The notes: a model not told the origin generated them from the sequence alone. Counted from the first letter of the stretch, positions 1 through 7,890 are shown. The stretch: DNA of 64,000 nucleotides from Yinghuangia elevatio (GCF_040649515.1 NZ_JBEZFP010000026.1:1-64000); one strand, 5' to 3'. Made by a program: numbers and translations.

Positions 1-35
1 GCGGCACACAGGTGTGCCGCCGCCCCGCCCGTTCC

Positions 36-64
36 GTGACCCGGCGCACGGGGCGCCGGGTCAC
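36..64. terminator. Perfect 12-bp hairpin, probable terminator
   Basis: Two perfect 12-base arms (36-47 and 53-64) enclose a 5-base loop. No T-run follows, which is common for actinomycete terminators. It sits in a gene-free stretch downstream of the reverse-strand DtxR-type gene. A further 9-bp perfect palindrome with a 2-base centre lies at 1-20, at the window edge. Confidence 0.45.
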
Positions 65-117
65 CGCACTTCTCGTTGTGTGCGCCGCGCCGTTCACGGC
101 AGGGTTCGCCGTGGCGT

Positions 118-152
118 CAGTCGCACCAGGCGCACTGCGCCTGGTGCGACTG
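118..152. terminator. Perfect 17-bp hairpin, bidirectional terminator
   Basis: Arms 118-134 and 136-152 are perfectly complementary over 17 bases around one central base, so the real loop would be 3-5 bases. It lies 80 bases past the stop codon of the DtxR-type gene and is the strongest terminator candidate for it. A convergent gene to the left of the window could share it. I see no gene in 1-231. Confidence 0.6.
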
Positions 153-231
153 CTACGCGTGCTTCGTCACCGCGAACGCCCGCCGCCCAAGGGCGGCACC
201 GGCTGGTCCTCCCTACATTCGCGGCGACCGA

Positions 232-918
232 CTAGCGCACTGCGACGAAGACGTGCGCGGCGATCTCCGGGGACAGTTCGGCGGCCTCGCCACCGCTGCC
301 CGCCATGACCCCGCCCGCCGACTCGTGCACGCTCACCACCGCGCCCGGGCGTACGCCCGCGCGCCGCAGCGTGTACATGAGTTGGGCATCGGTCTGCAGC
401 GGCTCGCCGATGCGGCGCACCACCACGTTCTTGCCCTCGGGTCCCGCGACGTCCAGCAGGGTGCCCAGGCCTTCCATGAAGTCGTCCGCGTGCAGGTCGC
501 GGTCGAGTTCCTCGAGGCCGGGGATGGGATTGCCGTACGGCGACTCCTTCGGGTGGCGAAGCAGTTCGAGCAGACGGCGCTCGACCTGTTCGCTCATCAC
601 GTGCTCCCAGCGGCACGCCTCTGCGTGGACCTGCTCCCAGGGCAGCCCGATGACGTCCACGAGCAGGCACTCGGCGAGCCGGTGCTTGCGCATGACACGC
701 GTGGCCAGGGACCGGCCCTCGTCGGTCAACTCCAGATGACGGTCGCCCTCGACCGTGAGCAGCCCGTCGCGCTCCATGCGCGCGACGGTCTGGCTGACGG
801 TCGGTCCGCTCTGCCCGAGCCGTTCGGCGATGCGGGCGCGCAGCGGGACCACGCCCTCCTCTTCCAGCTCGAAAATGGTCCGGAGGTACATCTCCGTGGT
901 GTCGATGAGTGCACTCAC
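232..918 (-). CDS. DtxR/IdeR-type iron-dependent repressor
   Basis: Cytoplasmic metal-sensing repressor, 228 residues, the usual length for DtxR/IdeR. The N-terminal winged helix (about 5-70) carries the recognition segment SGPTVSQTVARMERDGL. All DtxR metal ligands fall at the numbering of the diphtheria protein: M10, H79, E83, H98, C102, E105 and H106. The C-terminal 80 residues match the SH3-like FeoA domain. The GTG start at 918 is chosen because it gives this exact numbering and has a GGAG upstream. Such proteins bind Fe(II) and repress uptake and iron-using genes. A matching iron box lies at 51228-51246. From memory the S. coelicolor counterpart (SCO4394) is called DesR. A manganese role (MntR) is unlikely because MntR lacks the third domain and C102. 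Confidence 0.93.
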   Translation of the reverse strand: MSALIDTTEMYLRTIFELEEEGVVPLRARIAERLGQSGPTVSQTVARMERDGLLTVEGDRHLELTDEGRSLATRVMRKHRLAECLLVDVIGLPWEQVHAEACRWEHVMSEQVERRLLELLRHPKESPYGNPIPGLEELDRDLHADDFMEGLGTLLDVAGPEGKNVVVRRIGEPLQTDAQLMYTLRRAGVRPGAVVSVHESAGGVMAGSGGEAAELSPEIAAHVFVAVR

Positions 919-1072
919 GACCGCCAGCTCCGTTTCTTCGTGGTCCTGCCTCCAATTCTGTCCCACCGACGGGGCGGCCGGGACCGCCCACGCCAACGGG
1001 TTCGACGCGTCGGGCGTAACGCTGCCGGATTCACTCCCGGCGCGTACGCCGCCCGCTCCGGCGCGCCGTACA

Positions 1073-1096
1073 GACACAACGTCCCGACATTGTGTC
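1073..1096. promoter_or_regulatory. Dyad in the iron regulator / SIS gene intergenic region
   Basis: The halves gacacaacgt and acattgtgtc are complementary at 9 of 10 positions around a 4-base centre. The dyad lies about 155 bases upstream of the DtxR-type start and 280 upstream of the SIS gene. It does not match the TTAGGTTA iron-box half, so a different regulator is implied. Function is unknown. Confidence 0.35.
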
Positions 1097-1288
1097 GTCA
1101 TCCCAGGTGTTTGTGCGCCGTTCCCCGACGGACAGACCGTCGGCCTCGACGGTAAGCGCGTCGGGAGCGCCGCGTCTGTTGGACGTATCTCCAAGCACGG
1201 GCCGGGCACGGGCCGGGCACGGTCCTCGCCGGACCCCGACCGGCCCGCCGGTGACGGCCGGCGGACGCGGGTTGACAGGCGGCCCCCC

Positions 1289-1316
1289 GACCACGCACCG
1301 TGCGTGGTCTGTACCA
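1289..1316 (+). promoter_or_regulatory. DasR (dre)-like site overlapping a 9-bp dyad
   Basis: Bases 1305-1316 read TGGTCTGTACCA, which matches the DasR core TGGTCTAGACCA at 10 of 12 positions. It overlaps a perfect 9-base dyad (1289-1297 with 1301-1309). The site ends 58 bases before the SIS-domain start codon, where an operator would sit. DasR is the GntR-family GlcNAc regulator of Streptomyces. Assignment rests on resemblance only. Confidence 0.5.
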
Positions 1317-1374
1317 AACGACCCCGCCCGGCGCAGTGTTCCCGCACGGTGCCGACGACCCCGAAGGACTGCCC

Positions 1375-2121
1375 ATGGGCGAGCTGGGAGCGCGCTACCT
1401 CGACGCCGCGATCGCGCTGCTCGAAAGACTGCGTGACAAGGAGCTTCCGGCCGTCGACGACGCCGCCGAGCGCATCGCGCTGTCGCTGGCCGCCGGCGGG
1501 CGCCTCTTCGTCTTCGGCGGCGGGCACTCCGCGCTCAACGCGTACGACGTGGTCTACCGCGCGGGCGGCCTCATCCTCGCCAACCCGCTCATCGCCCCCG
1601 GCAACGACCTGGGGGTGCGGCCGATCACCACCAGCAGCGCGGTGGAGAAGCTCCCCGAACTGGCCACCCCCGTCCTCGACGGCGCCGGCGTCCGCACCGG
1701 CGACGTCCTCGTCGTGATCTCCCTGTCGGGCCGCAACGGCCTGCCGGTGGAGATGGCCCGTCAGGGACGCGACCGCGGCGCCCTGGTCGTGGGCGTCACC
1801 TCGGTGGCCGCCAGCAACGCCGAGGCGCCCCGGCACCCTTCGGGCACGCGCCTCCTCGACAACTGCGACGTCGTGCTGGACGCGGGTGTGCCCGCCGGCG
1901 ACGCGGCGCTCGACGTGGCGGGCGTCCCGCAGCGCGTCGGGCCCACCTCGGGGGTCGTCTGCTCGGCCGTCATGCAGACCCTGATGGTCACCGTCATCGG
2001 CCGCCTGGTCGCCCTCGGCGTCGAGCCGCCCGTCTTCATGTCCGCCAACATCGAAGGCGGCGCCGCCTGGAACGACCGCCTCCTCACGGAAAACGCCGAC
2101 CGCATCTTCTACCTGCGGTAG
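1375..2121 (+). CDS. SIS-domain protein, UPF0309 / NagS-like
   Basis: Sugar-phosphate-binding SIS protein of 248 residues. The phosphosugar loop GGGHSALNAYD is near residue 45, and the second SIS signature VISLSGRNGLPVEMA is near 118. The ATG at 1375 is chosen because GAAGGA precedes it by 7 bases and homologues start with GELGARYLDAA-like sequence. An in-frame ATG at 1300 has no ribosome site. From memory the S. coelicolor orthologue SCO4393, next to the iron regulator, is NagS, reported to dehydrate GlcNAc-6-phosphate and cause aminosugar toxicity. Orthology here is inferred from family and gene order. The DasR-like site upstream fits an aminosugar role. Otherwise it is a generic UPF0309 phosphosugar isomerase-fold protein. 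Confidence 0.85.
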   Translation: MGELGARYLDAAIALLERLRDKELPAVDDAAERIALSLAAGGRLFVFGGGHSALNAYDVVYRAGGLILANPLIAPGNDLGVRPITTSSAVEKLPELATPVLDGAGVRTGDVLVVISLSGRNGLPVEMARQGRDRGALVVGVTSVAASNAEAPRHPSGTRLLDNCDVVLDAGVPAGDAALDVAGVPQRVGPTSGVVCSAVMQTLMVTVIGRLVALGVEPPVFMSANIEGGAAWNDRLLTENADRIFYLR

Positions 2122-2170
2122 GCCCGCCCGCACCGGCCCCGCGTCGGCGCGTTCGCACCTGACTGCACAC

Positions 2171-2196
2171 ACGCGGGGCGGACGACCGCCCCGCGT
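2171..2196. terminator. Terminator between convergent genes
   Basis: Perfect 11-base arms (2171-2181 and 2186-2196) with a 4-base loop lie 50 bases after the SIS gene stop and 3 bases before the stop of the convergent membrane-protein gene. It probably serves both strands. Confidence 0.7.
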
Positions 2197-2198
2197 CG

Positions 2199-2939
2199 TC
2201 AGTCGCCGGTGTGCCGGGTCAGGCGCCACCTGAGGACCAGGACCGTGCCGACCACGGCGACCGCGCCCGCCCAGACGAGGGAGACCGTGGTCGGCGTCAG
2301 GTGCGAGGAAAAGCCGAGCGCCGCGACGGCGACCACCACGAGGACCACGATGGCGCCGTTCACCGACTCGCGGACGCGGTCGCCGTCGGGCCACAGACCG
2401 GTGGCTCCGACGCCGCATATCCGGCGTACCCCGGTGGCCAGCCACAGCGGCGCGAACAACAGCAGCATCAACAGGAAGGCGACGCCTTCGACGTCGGTCT
2501 TCCCCGGCGAGTTCGCGAGCTCCCAGGTGCGGTCGCCATGCCGCACCCGGGTGACCTCGCCGCGCCACAGTTCGAGCCGGACCCACGCGGACCTCTGGAG
2601 GCCCTGGTACGCGCTCTTGTCGATGCGCAGCCAGTCCGCGGGTACGTCGGAGCCGGCGAAGCGCGCGTGGTAGTGCCTCGACCGGCGGCCGCTGGGCTCG
2701 CTGCGCAGGTCGACGACCTGGGCGTATGCGTTTTGGCGGCAATCCGCGACGACGGTCCCCGCGCAGGGTTTCGCGTCGCGGTAGGCCCGGCCCTCCCGCA
2801 GTTCGCCCGGCAGCGCGACGCCGCCGGCGACGACCCCCGCCGAACCGAGCAGCCCGGCGATCACGAGGAACACCGCGACCGCCCACTGCTTGAACCCGGT
2901 CGGCTTTGTGCCGACCGGTCTGCCTCCCACCGTGGCCAT
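2199..2939 (-). CDS. Membrane protein of unknown function
   Basis: A 246-residue membrane protein with no recognised enzyme motif. One membrane segment (about 16-36, AVAVFLVIAGLLGSAGVVAGG) is followed by an exported domain of about 120 residues with two cysteines in KPCAGTVVADCRQ. Three further hydrophobic segments sit near the C-terminus (FLLMLLLFAPLWLATG, AIVVLVVVAVAALGF, VSLVWAGAVAVVGTVLVL). The layout resembles DUF3592-like Streptomyces proteins, but I cannot confirm membership. An ATG at 2978 would add 13 basic residues, and neither start has a clear Shine-Dalgarno. The gene is divergent from the hotdog protein by about 110 bases. Confidence 0.65.
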   Translation of the reverse strand: MATVGGRPVGTKPTGFKQWAVAVFLVIAGLLGSAGVVAGGVALPGELREGRAYRDAKPCAGTVVADCRQNAYAQVVDLRSEPSGRRSRHYHARFAGSDVPADWLRIDKSAYQGLQRSAWVRLELWRGEVTRVRHGDRTWELANSPGKTDVEGVAFLLMLLLFAPLWLATGVRRICGVGATGLWPDGDRVRESVNGAIVVLVVVAVAALGFSSHLTPTTVSLVWAGAVAVVGTVLVLRWRLTRHTGD

Positions 2940-3051
2940 GCCCCGCCTGCCCGCCTTCCCGTCCGGCGAGCGCACCATGATCCACGGCACCGTCCCGCGT
3001 CCGGTGCGGGGGTGCGCGTCGGGGCGGGGCGGGCTGGGTACGGTGGTCGGC

Positions 3052-3888
3052 ATGGCCGGTGTCGACGGTGGGTCCAGCAACCCTGACGTGCTCAATGACG
3101 TGAGCAGTGGTGCGAGCGGTGGCGCGAGCAGTGGCGTGAGCGACAGCGTGCTCAGCGTGGCCGCGCGGTTCAACGGGCCGCCGGGGTCGGGGAACGGGGG
3201 GTACGTCGCGGGGCTCCTCTCGCAGCGGCTGTCCGGACGCGCTCCGGGCGTCGGCTGCGCCACCGTGACGCTGCGGCAACCGCCGCCGCTGGAGCGCTCG
3301 TTGAGGTTGGCCGGCGAGTCGGCCGGGGGCCTGGGGCTGTACGACGGCGACGCCTTGGTGGCCGAGGTCGCGGCGGCCGAAGAGGCACTGGTCGAGGCCT
3401 TCGAACCGGTCGAACCGGTGTCGTTCGAGCTGGCCGCGGAGTCGTCCGCGGCGTTCTTCCCGGGCCGCGGCGCGGAGCACCCGTACCCCACGTGCTTTGT
3501 GTGCGGCACGGAGCGGGCCGAGGGCGACGGGCTGCGGCTGTTCCCGGGGCTGCTGCCGCAGCGGCCCGGCACCACCGCGTGCGCGTGGGTGCCCGACGTG
3601 TCCCTGGCGGACGGCGAAGACACTTACGTACGGCCGGAGTTCGTGTGGGCCGCGCTCGACTGCCCCGGCGGCTGGACCGCGCTCGCCACCCGTGAGCCGG
3701 TGCTCCTGCTGGGGCGGATGACCGCGCGGATCGACGCACTGCCGTACGCCGGGGACCGATGTGTGGTCATGGGGCGCCTGCTCGGCCAGGAGGGCCGCAA
3801 GCTGCGGACCGCGACCACGCTGTACGACGGGGACGGCCGCGTCGCCGCGCACGCCGAAGCGGTCTGGATCGCGCCCCGCACCGGCTGA
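3052..3888 (+). CDS. Hotdog-fold thioesterase-like protein
   Basis: A 278-residue cytoplasmic protein with two hotdog-like halves. A serine/glycine/valine-rich N-terminal tail (about 1-40) precedes the first half, and the second half begins after YPTCFVCGTERAEGDGL, a cysteine-containing motif common in actinobacterial PaaI-like hotdog proteins. Substrate is unknown; family members hydrolyse acyl-CoA esters. The start at 3052 follows GGTGG by 5 bases; the open frame extends further upstream without a better ribosome site. It ends in a terminator hairpin, so it is probably monocistronic. Confidence 0.7.
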   Translation: MAGVDGGSSNPDVLNDVSSGASGGASSGVSDSVLSVAARFNGPPGSGNGGYVAGLLSQRLSGRAPGVGCATVTLRQPPPLERSLRLAGESAGGLGLYDGDALVAEVAAAEEALVEAFEPVEPVSFELAAESSAAFFPGRGAEHPYPTCFVCGTERAEGDGLRLFPGLLPQRPGTTACAWVPDVSLADGEDTYVRPEFVWAALDCPGGWTALATREPVLLLGRMTARIDALPYAGDRCVVMGRLLGQEGRKLRTATTLYDGDGRVAAHAEAVWIAPRTG

Positions 3889-3900
3889 GTCGAGAGTTCG

Positions 3901-3936
3901 GGCGGGCGCGGGGGCGGCTGTGCCGGACCGCCCGCC
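3901..3936 (+). terminator. Terminator after hotdog gene
   Basis: Eight-base GC arms (3901-3908 and 3929-3936) enclose a 20-base loop and are followed by TTAA. The hairpin starts 13 bases past the stop codon. Confidence 0.5.
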
Positions 3937-4073
3937 TTAACCGCCGCCGATCCCTCCCCTAAGAGCCGCATAAGGATCGTCGTACGGCCTCTGATCAGGC
4001 ATTTTCCCACTCTCCACGGCGCTAGCGTCCCTCGCGACGCAAGGTTTCCGGACAGTCGAGGATGTGCCGTCTG

Positions 4074-5147
4074 ATGAAGATCCGCCGCTCCGCCGCCGTC
4101 GCCGCTCTCACCGCCTTCCCGCTCACACTCGGGGTGCTGGGCTCGGGCAACGCGTACGCGCACGGCACGTCGCAGAACCCGCCGAGCCGCATCCAGCTGT
4201 GCTCGACGCAGGGCGGCGAGAACCCGGAGAACTTCCGGCTCCCGGCATGCCGGGCCGCGAAGGCGGCGGTCGGCAACAACCCGGCGCCGTTCTACGACCC
4301 CAACGCGGTCAACATCGCGGCGGCGTCCGGGCGGCACCGCGAGCTCATCCCGGACGGCAAGCTGTGCAGCGCGGGCAACCCGCAGTACGCCGGGCTCGAC
4401 CTGCCGCGCACGGACTGGCCGACGTCGAACCTGCCTTCGGGCGGCGCGTACACGTTCCTGTTCAAGGCCACCGCGCAGCACCGGGGCAAGTTCGAGTACT
4501 ACATCACCAAGGAGGGCTTCGACGTCACGAAGCCGCTCAAGTGGTCGGACCTGGAAGCCACGCCGTTCGCCACGGCGGTCGACCCGGCGGTGGAGAACGG
4601 TGCCTACGTCATCAAGGGCAAGCTCCCCAAGCGGTCCGGCCGCCACCTCATCTACGTCGTGTGGCAGCGCTCGGACAGCCCGGAGGCCTTCTACTCCTGC
4701 TCGGACGTCGCCTTCGACGGCAGCGGCAGCGCCGCACCCCCGGCCGCGACTCCCTCGACCGGCAAGCCGAACGGCGGCGGCACCGCGGGCAACGCGGGTA
4801 CCGCGACCAAGCCGGCGACCAAGCCCGCGACGGCGGGCACGGGAGGCGGCGAGGACCACAGCGGGCACGGCGCCCCGGCCGCCGGTTCCGCGGCAACCCC
4901 GACCGGACCGGCGAACTCCCCCGCCACGCCCGCAGGTTCCGCCGCCACCGCCACGTCCGCCGAAGCCGACCCGTCCGCCTCGGGCGACGGCGCGGTGGTG
5001 CCGGTGGCCGGGGAGGGCCCGGGCGAGTTGGCGCAGACCGGAGGCGGGTCGGAGGGCTCCGTACCGCTGCTGGCCGGCACCGCGGCGGCCGTGCTCGCCG
5101 TGGGCGCCGGTTCGCTCCTGTACGCCCGCCGCCGCGCCACGCGCTGA
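4074..5147 (+). CDS. Cell-wall-anchored AA10 lytic polysaccharide monooxygenase
   Basis: Secreted copper enzyme that oxidatively cleaves chitin or cellulose. Residues 1-29 form a signal peptide ending NAYA, so mature His1 is H30 (HGTSQNPPSR). H136 in ATAQHRGKFEYY supplies the second histidine-brace ligand. The AA10 domain spans 30-220. A long Ala/Pro/Thr/Gly linker follows, then LAQTG (319-323), a hydrophobic segment and ARRRATR. That is a sortase-E-like sorting signal, so the enzyme is probably attached to peptidoglycan. Two ATGs are possible (4062 and 4074); the second gives a standard signal peptide. Chitin versus cellulose cannot be decided from the sequence. A strong terminator follows, so it is probably transcribed alone. 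Confidence 0.92.
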   Translation: MKIRRSAAVAALTAFPLTLGVLGSGNAYAHGTSQNPPSRIQLCSTQGGENPENFRLPACRAAKAAVGNNPAPFYDPNAVNIAAASGRHRELIPDGKLCSAGNPQYAGLDLPRTDWPTSNLPSGGAYTFLFKATAQHRGKFEYYITKEGFDVTKPLKWSDLEATPFATAVDPAVENGAYVIKGKLPKRSGRHLIYVVWQRSDSPEAFYSCSDVAFDGSGSAAPPAATPSTGKPNGGGTAGNAGTATKPATKPATAGTGGGEDHSGHGAPAAGSAATPTGPANSPATPAGSAATATSAEADPSASGDGAVVPVAGEGPGELAQTGGGSEGSVPLLAGTAAAVLAVGAGSLLYARRRATR

Positions 5148-5168
5148 CGGACTCGGTGGCACCTCGGT

Positions 5169-5210
5169 GCCTCCGTGCCGCGCTGCGTCGGCGCGCCGCG
5201 GCACGGAGGC
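5169..5210 (+). terminator. Terminator after LPMO
   Basis: Perfect 14-base arms (5169-5182 and 5197-5210) around a 14-base loop, 22 bases after the LPMO stop. The remaining bases to 5352 show no feature. Confidence 0.65.
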
Positions 5211-5352
5211 GCCGTGCAGTCGGCCCTCGGGCCCACCGTGGAGAGGTGACGGCTCCTCGGCGGGTCCGCGGGTACATCGGGCGCGGCCGTCCCTCCCAGG
5301 CGGCCGCGCCCCCATGCGCTCCCGATCGATCCCCGCGTCCGGTGGAGCCAGG

Positions 5353-6765
5353 TCAGGGCACCGGGTTCCGCGCGTCGTAGCGCCAGAAGCCGCGCCACCG
5401 TGCGGTGAGCGCCAACACGACCACCACGCATGCCAGTCCGCCGCTCACCACGGAGATCCGCTCGGTGCCGGCCGCGGCAACGCTGCCCGACTCGAAGTCG
5501 CCGAGGCGCGGTCCGCCCGCCACCACGACGATGAAGACCCCCGCGAGCCGCCCGCGCAGTTCGTCCGGGGTGGCCACCTGGAGGATCGTGTTGCGGAAGA
5601 CGCCGCTGATGGTGTCCGCACAGCCCGCGACGGCGAGGAAGAACACGCCCAGCCAGAGCCAGTTCGTCGCGCCGAACGCCGTGATCGCCAGGCCCCACGC
5701 GACGATCGACAGGATCACCGCGCGCCCCTGGTAGCGCACGCGGCCCAACCATCCCGAGAACAACGCTCCCGCGAACGCGCCGATCGCCGGCGCGGCGGTG
5801 AGCAGGCCGACGGTACGCGAACCGCCGCCGTACCAGGACGCCGCGATCGCCGGAAACAGCGCGCGCGGCATGCCGAAGACCATCGCGGCGATGTCGGCGA
5901 GGAAGGTCATGCGTACGTTGGGCCGCGTCCGCAGGAAGCGGAACCCCTCGGCCACCGAAGCCCGTTGCCGCTTGCCGCCCGTCGCGGCGCCCCGCTTCGC
6001 CGCGCCCCGCTTCGCCGCGCCCTGCGTCGCCGCATCGTCCGTCGCGGCGCCGTCGGCCGAAATACCTTCGGCAGCAGTGCCGTTCGCCCGCTCCGGCGGC
6101 ATCGCGGGCAGGCGCCACATCGCGTACAGCGCGGCGCCGAAGGCGAGGGCGTCGACGACGTACACGGTCTCGGTGTCCCACAGCCCGATCACCAGCCCGC
6201 CCAGCAGCGGCCCCACCGTCATGCCGAGGGTCATGCTCAGCATCGACAACGCGTTGGCGGCGGGCAGGTGTTCGGGTGGGAGGAGTCGCGGGATCATGGC
6301 CGTACGCGTGGGGCTGTTGACCGCGAAGAACGCCGACTGTGCGGCCACCACCCCGTACAGCAGCCACACTTGGCGCAGGTCGAGGACGGCCTGCGCGGCG
6401 AGCAGCAGGCTCATCGCGGCGAGGCCGGTGGACGCGATGAGCCCGAGCTTGCGCCGGTCCATGCTGTCCGCGATGGCGCCGCCGAGCAGGCCGAAGACGA
6501 TCAGCGGCGCCAGCGAGAAGAGGCCCACCAGGCCGACGGAGAAGTTCGACCCGGTGAGGTTGTAGACCTGCACGGCGACCGCGAGCGAGGTCATCTGCTG
6601 GCCGAGCATGCTCACGGTGCCGCCGAACCACAGCCGTCGGTAGTCGTGGGATATGCGCAGCGGCGTGGTGTCGGCGAAGACGGCCCGCGTGAACCGGCGG
6701 ATCCGTCCCGCGGCCGGGGCGGGAGATGTGGGCACTCCGGAATCCAAGCGCCCAAACGCCCTCAT
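5353..6765 (-). CDS. MFS transporter, EntS-like exporter
   Basis: A 470-residue inner-membrane major-facilitator protein. The start MRAFGRLDSG follows GAGGG by 4 bases. The first half carries DYRRLWFGGTVSMLGQQMTSLAVAVQVYNLTGS and the loop GAIADSMDRRKLG typical of EntS-like and macrolide-type exporters. The central cytoplasmic loop (about 215-255) holds a short tandem repeat, AAKRGAAKRGAA, encoded by 15-base DNA repeats near 5990-6040. About 10-12 membrane segments are visible. Substrate is unknown; EntS-like members export siderophores or drugs, but nothing adjacent makes either. It runs opposite to the LPMO gene. Confidence 0.85.
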   Translation of the reverse strand: MRAFGRLDSGVPTSPAPAAGRIRRFTRAVFADTTPLRISHDYRRLWFGGTVSMLGQQMTSLAVAVQVYNLTGSNFSVGLVGLFSLAPLIVFGLLGGAIADSMDRRKLGLIASTGLAAMSLLLAAQAVLDLRQVWLLYGVVAAQSAFFAVNSPTRTAMIPRLLPPEHLPAANALSMLSMTLGMTVGPLLGGLVIGLWDTETVYVVDALAFGAALYAMWRLPAMPPERANGTAAEGISADGAATDDAATQGAAKRGAAKRGAATGGKRQRASVAEGFRFLRTRPNVRMTFLADIAAMVFGMPRALFPAIAASWYGGGSRTVGLLTAAPAIGAFAGALFSGWLGRVRYQGRAVILSIVAWGLAITAFGATNWLWLGVFFLAVAGCADTISGVFRNTILQVATPDELRGRLAGVFIVVVAGGPRLGDFESGSVAAAGTERISVVSGGLACVVVVLALTARWRGFWRYDARNPVP

Positions 6766-6848
6766 GTGCCCTCGGGCACCCCGTGAGATCCCCCACGCCG
6801 CCCGCGCGGCCGCCCGCCGAGCGGGCCGTCCCCCACCGCCGGCCGCCG

Positions 6849-7379
6849 TCAGGCCGAGGGGCCTCCCACGAGCTTGTCGAAGTCGGGGGCGTACACGGTC
6901 ATCCAGTGCGGTTGCAGCCGGTAGAACACCACGTCTTCGTCCCAGTTGAAGCCGTCCGCCCCGTAGAACTCCTTGAAGTACGCGAGCAGTTCCGGCCAGT
7001 CCGCGGCCGGCTCGCCGCCGTGCGGGTTGAGGACCTCGGCCGTGCCGTGCGTGAACACCCCCAACTCCTCACCGCGCATATGCGCGGCGCTGATCGCGGG
7101 CCGCGCGCCGAGATGCCGCGCCTTGGCCGCGTCGCGCGCCGTACCGAAATGCCATTTGCCGTGCAGGAAGTGCCCGTCCGCACCGCTGATCCGCGGCTCG
7201 CCCTTCGCCGTCACGGTGGACACGGTGAGGACGCACATTCCGCGGAGAACCCGGCTCACCTGCTCCGCGGTGAGTGTCCGCTCGTCATTGATGATCGAAC
7301 GCAGGTGCGATCCGGAACGGGAGAGCGAGGCGTCCAGGAGAGCCTGCAACTCCTGGAGGTCTTGGGGCGTTTCGCGCAT
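6849..7379 (-). CDS. Pyridoxamine 5'-phosphate oxidase-fold protein
   Basis: A 176-residue soluble protein. After a short helical N-terminus the segment MCVLTVSTVTAKGEPRISGADGHFLHGKWHFGT is the split-barrel flavin-binding start of the PPOX family. An EFYG....FNWDED C-terminal part follows. AAAGGA lies 6 bases before the ATG at 7379. Family members bind FMN or F420 and reduce diverse substrates; the true PdxH of this genome is the separate gene ending at 8821. Function is otherwise unknown. The upstream 7380-7630 stretch holds its promoter but no further gene. Confidence 0.8.
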   Translation of the reverse strand: MRETPQDLQELQALLDASLSRSGSHLRSIINDERTLTAEQVSRVLRGMCVLTVSTVTAKGEPRISGADGHFLHGKWHFGTARDAAKARHLGARPAISAAHMRGEELGVFTHGTAEVLNPHGGEPAADWPELLAYFKEFYGADGFNWDEDVVFYRLQPHWMTVYAPDFDKLVGGPSA

Positions 7380-7632
7380 GAAGGTCCTTTGTCTGTACGT
7401 GGACTCGGCCCCCGGCGCCATCGACGCCGGACCGACGACCTCATGCTCCGCGCAAAACCTGACACCTGGTGTCGGACTTTCCCGACGCACCTCCAAGACC
7501 ACCCGAACGCCCCCACCGAACCGCCGCCCCGCCCCGGCGCAGCTGACGCCCCGAAGTCGCAAGCCCTCAAACGCCCGCTCGGCCTGCTCCTGTTCCCGTT
7601 CCGCGCATGAGATGTGCCACCCGAAAATTGCC

Positions 7633-7661
7633 TTGCGGCCCGCCCGAGGGCGATCTACCTT
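7633..7661 (+). promoter_or_regulatory. Predicted promoter for leader RNA
   Basis: TTGCGG (7633-7638) and TACCTT (7656-7661) are 17 bases apart and fit a housekeeping sigma promoter. Transcription would begin near 7668, ten bases before the AAAGGAGG at 7676-7683. Confidence 0.45.
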
Positions 7662-7667
7662 CTGCGG

Positions 7668-7890
7668 TACACGGGAAAGGAGGTGGTTCGATCTTGAGTA
7701 CGTATCGGACGCGTGAGGTGGCTGCCCGCTAGCCGCCACTCCGGTCTCCCGACCGAAGTCTGGCCCGTCTCGACTGCAGCGTGACGGGGTGAACCAGGCG
7801 GTCGGCGAAAACCAGGCAGACACCCGACCCGCAGGCTCGCCGAGGACGTCCCCTCGGCACCTCCCACCAAGGGAGAAGGCCTGCGGGTCG
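7668..7890 (+). ncRNA. Structured 5' leader upstream of SDR gene
   Basis: Candidate cis-acting RNA. Hairpin A pairs 7738-7746 with 7751-7759. Further on, a perfect 12-base helix (7825-7836 with 7879-7890) closes over two internal hairpins (7839-7845 with 7852-7858; 7861-7865 with 7871-7875), forming a three-way junction. The 5' strand of the closing helix can instead pair with 7798-7805, so two exclusive folds exist. The SDR start is 157 bases downstream. No known riboswitch family was recognised. Confidence 0.45.
7694..7732 (+). CDS. Candidate 12-codon leader peptide
   Basis: Short ORF on TTG at 7694 encoding MSTYRTREVAAR, ending TAG at 7732. AAAGGAGG at 7676-7683 is an almost perfect Shine-Dalgarno but is 10 bases from this TTG. 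The in-frame ATC at 7691 has ideal 7-base spacing and would add one residue. Hairpin A begins 5 bases after the stop, the geometry of a translation-sensing attenuator. No homologue is recognised and translation is unproven. Confidence 0.35.
   Translation: MSTYRTREVAAR

Noticed and set aside
232..3852. Open frame of 1206 codons on the minus strand
   Set aside because: Only 232-918 is the DtxR-type regulator; the rest overlaps the SIS, membrane and hotdog genes in other frames with shadow composition.
7825..7890. tRNA-like cloverleaf
   Set aside because: The closing helix is 12 pairs, there is no T-arm GGTTCGA-like sequence and no CCA-compatible acceptor end.
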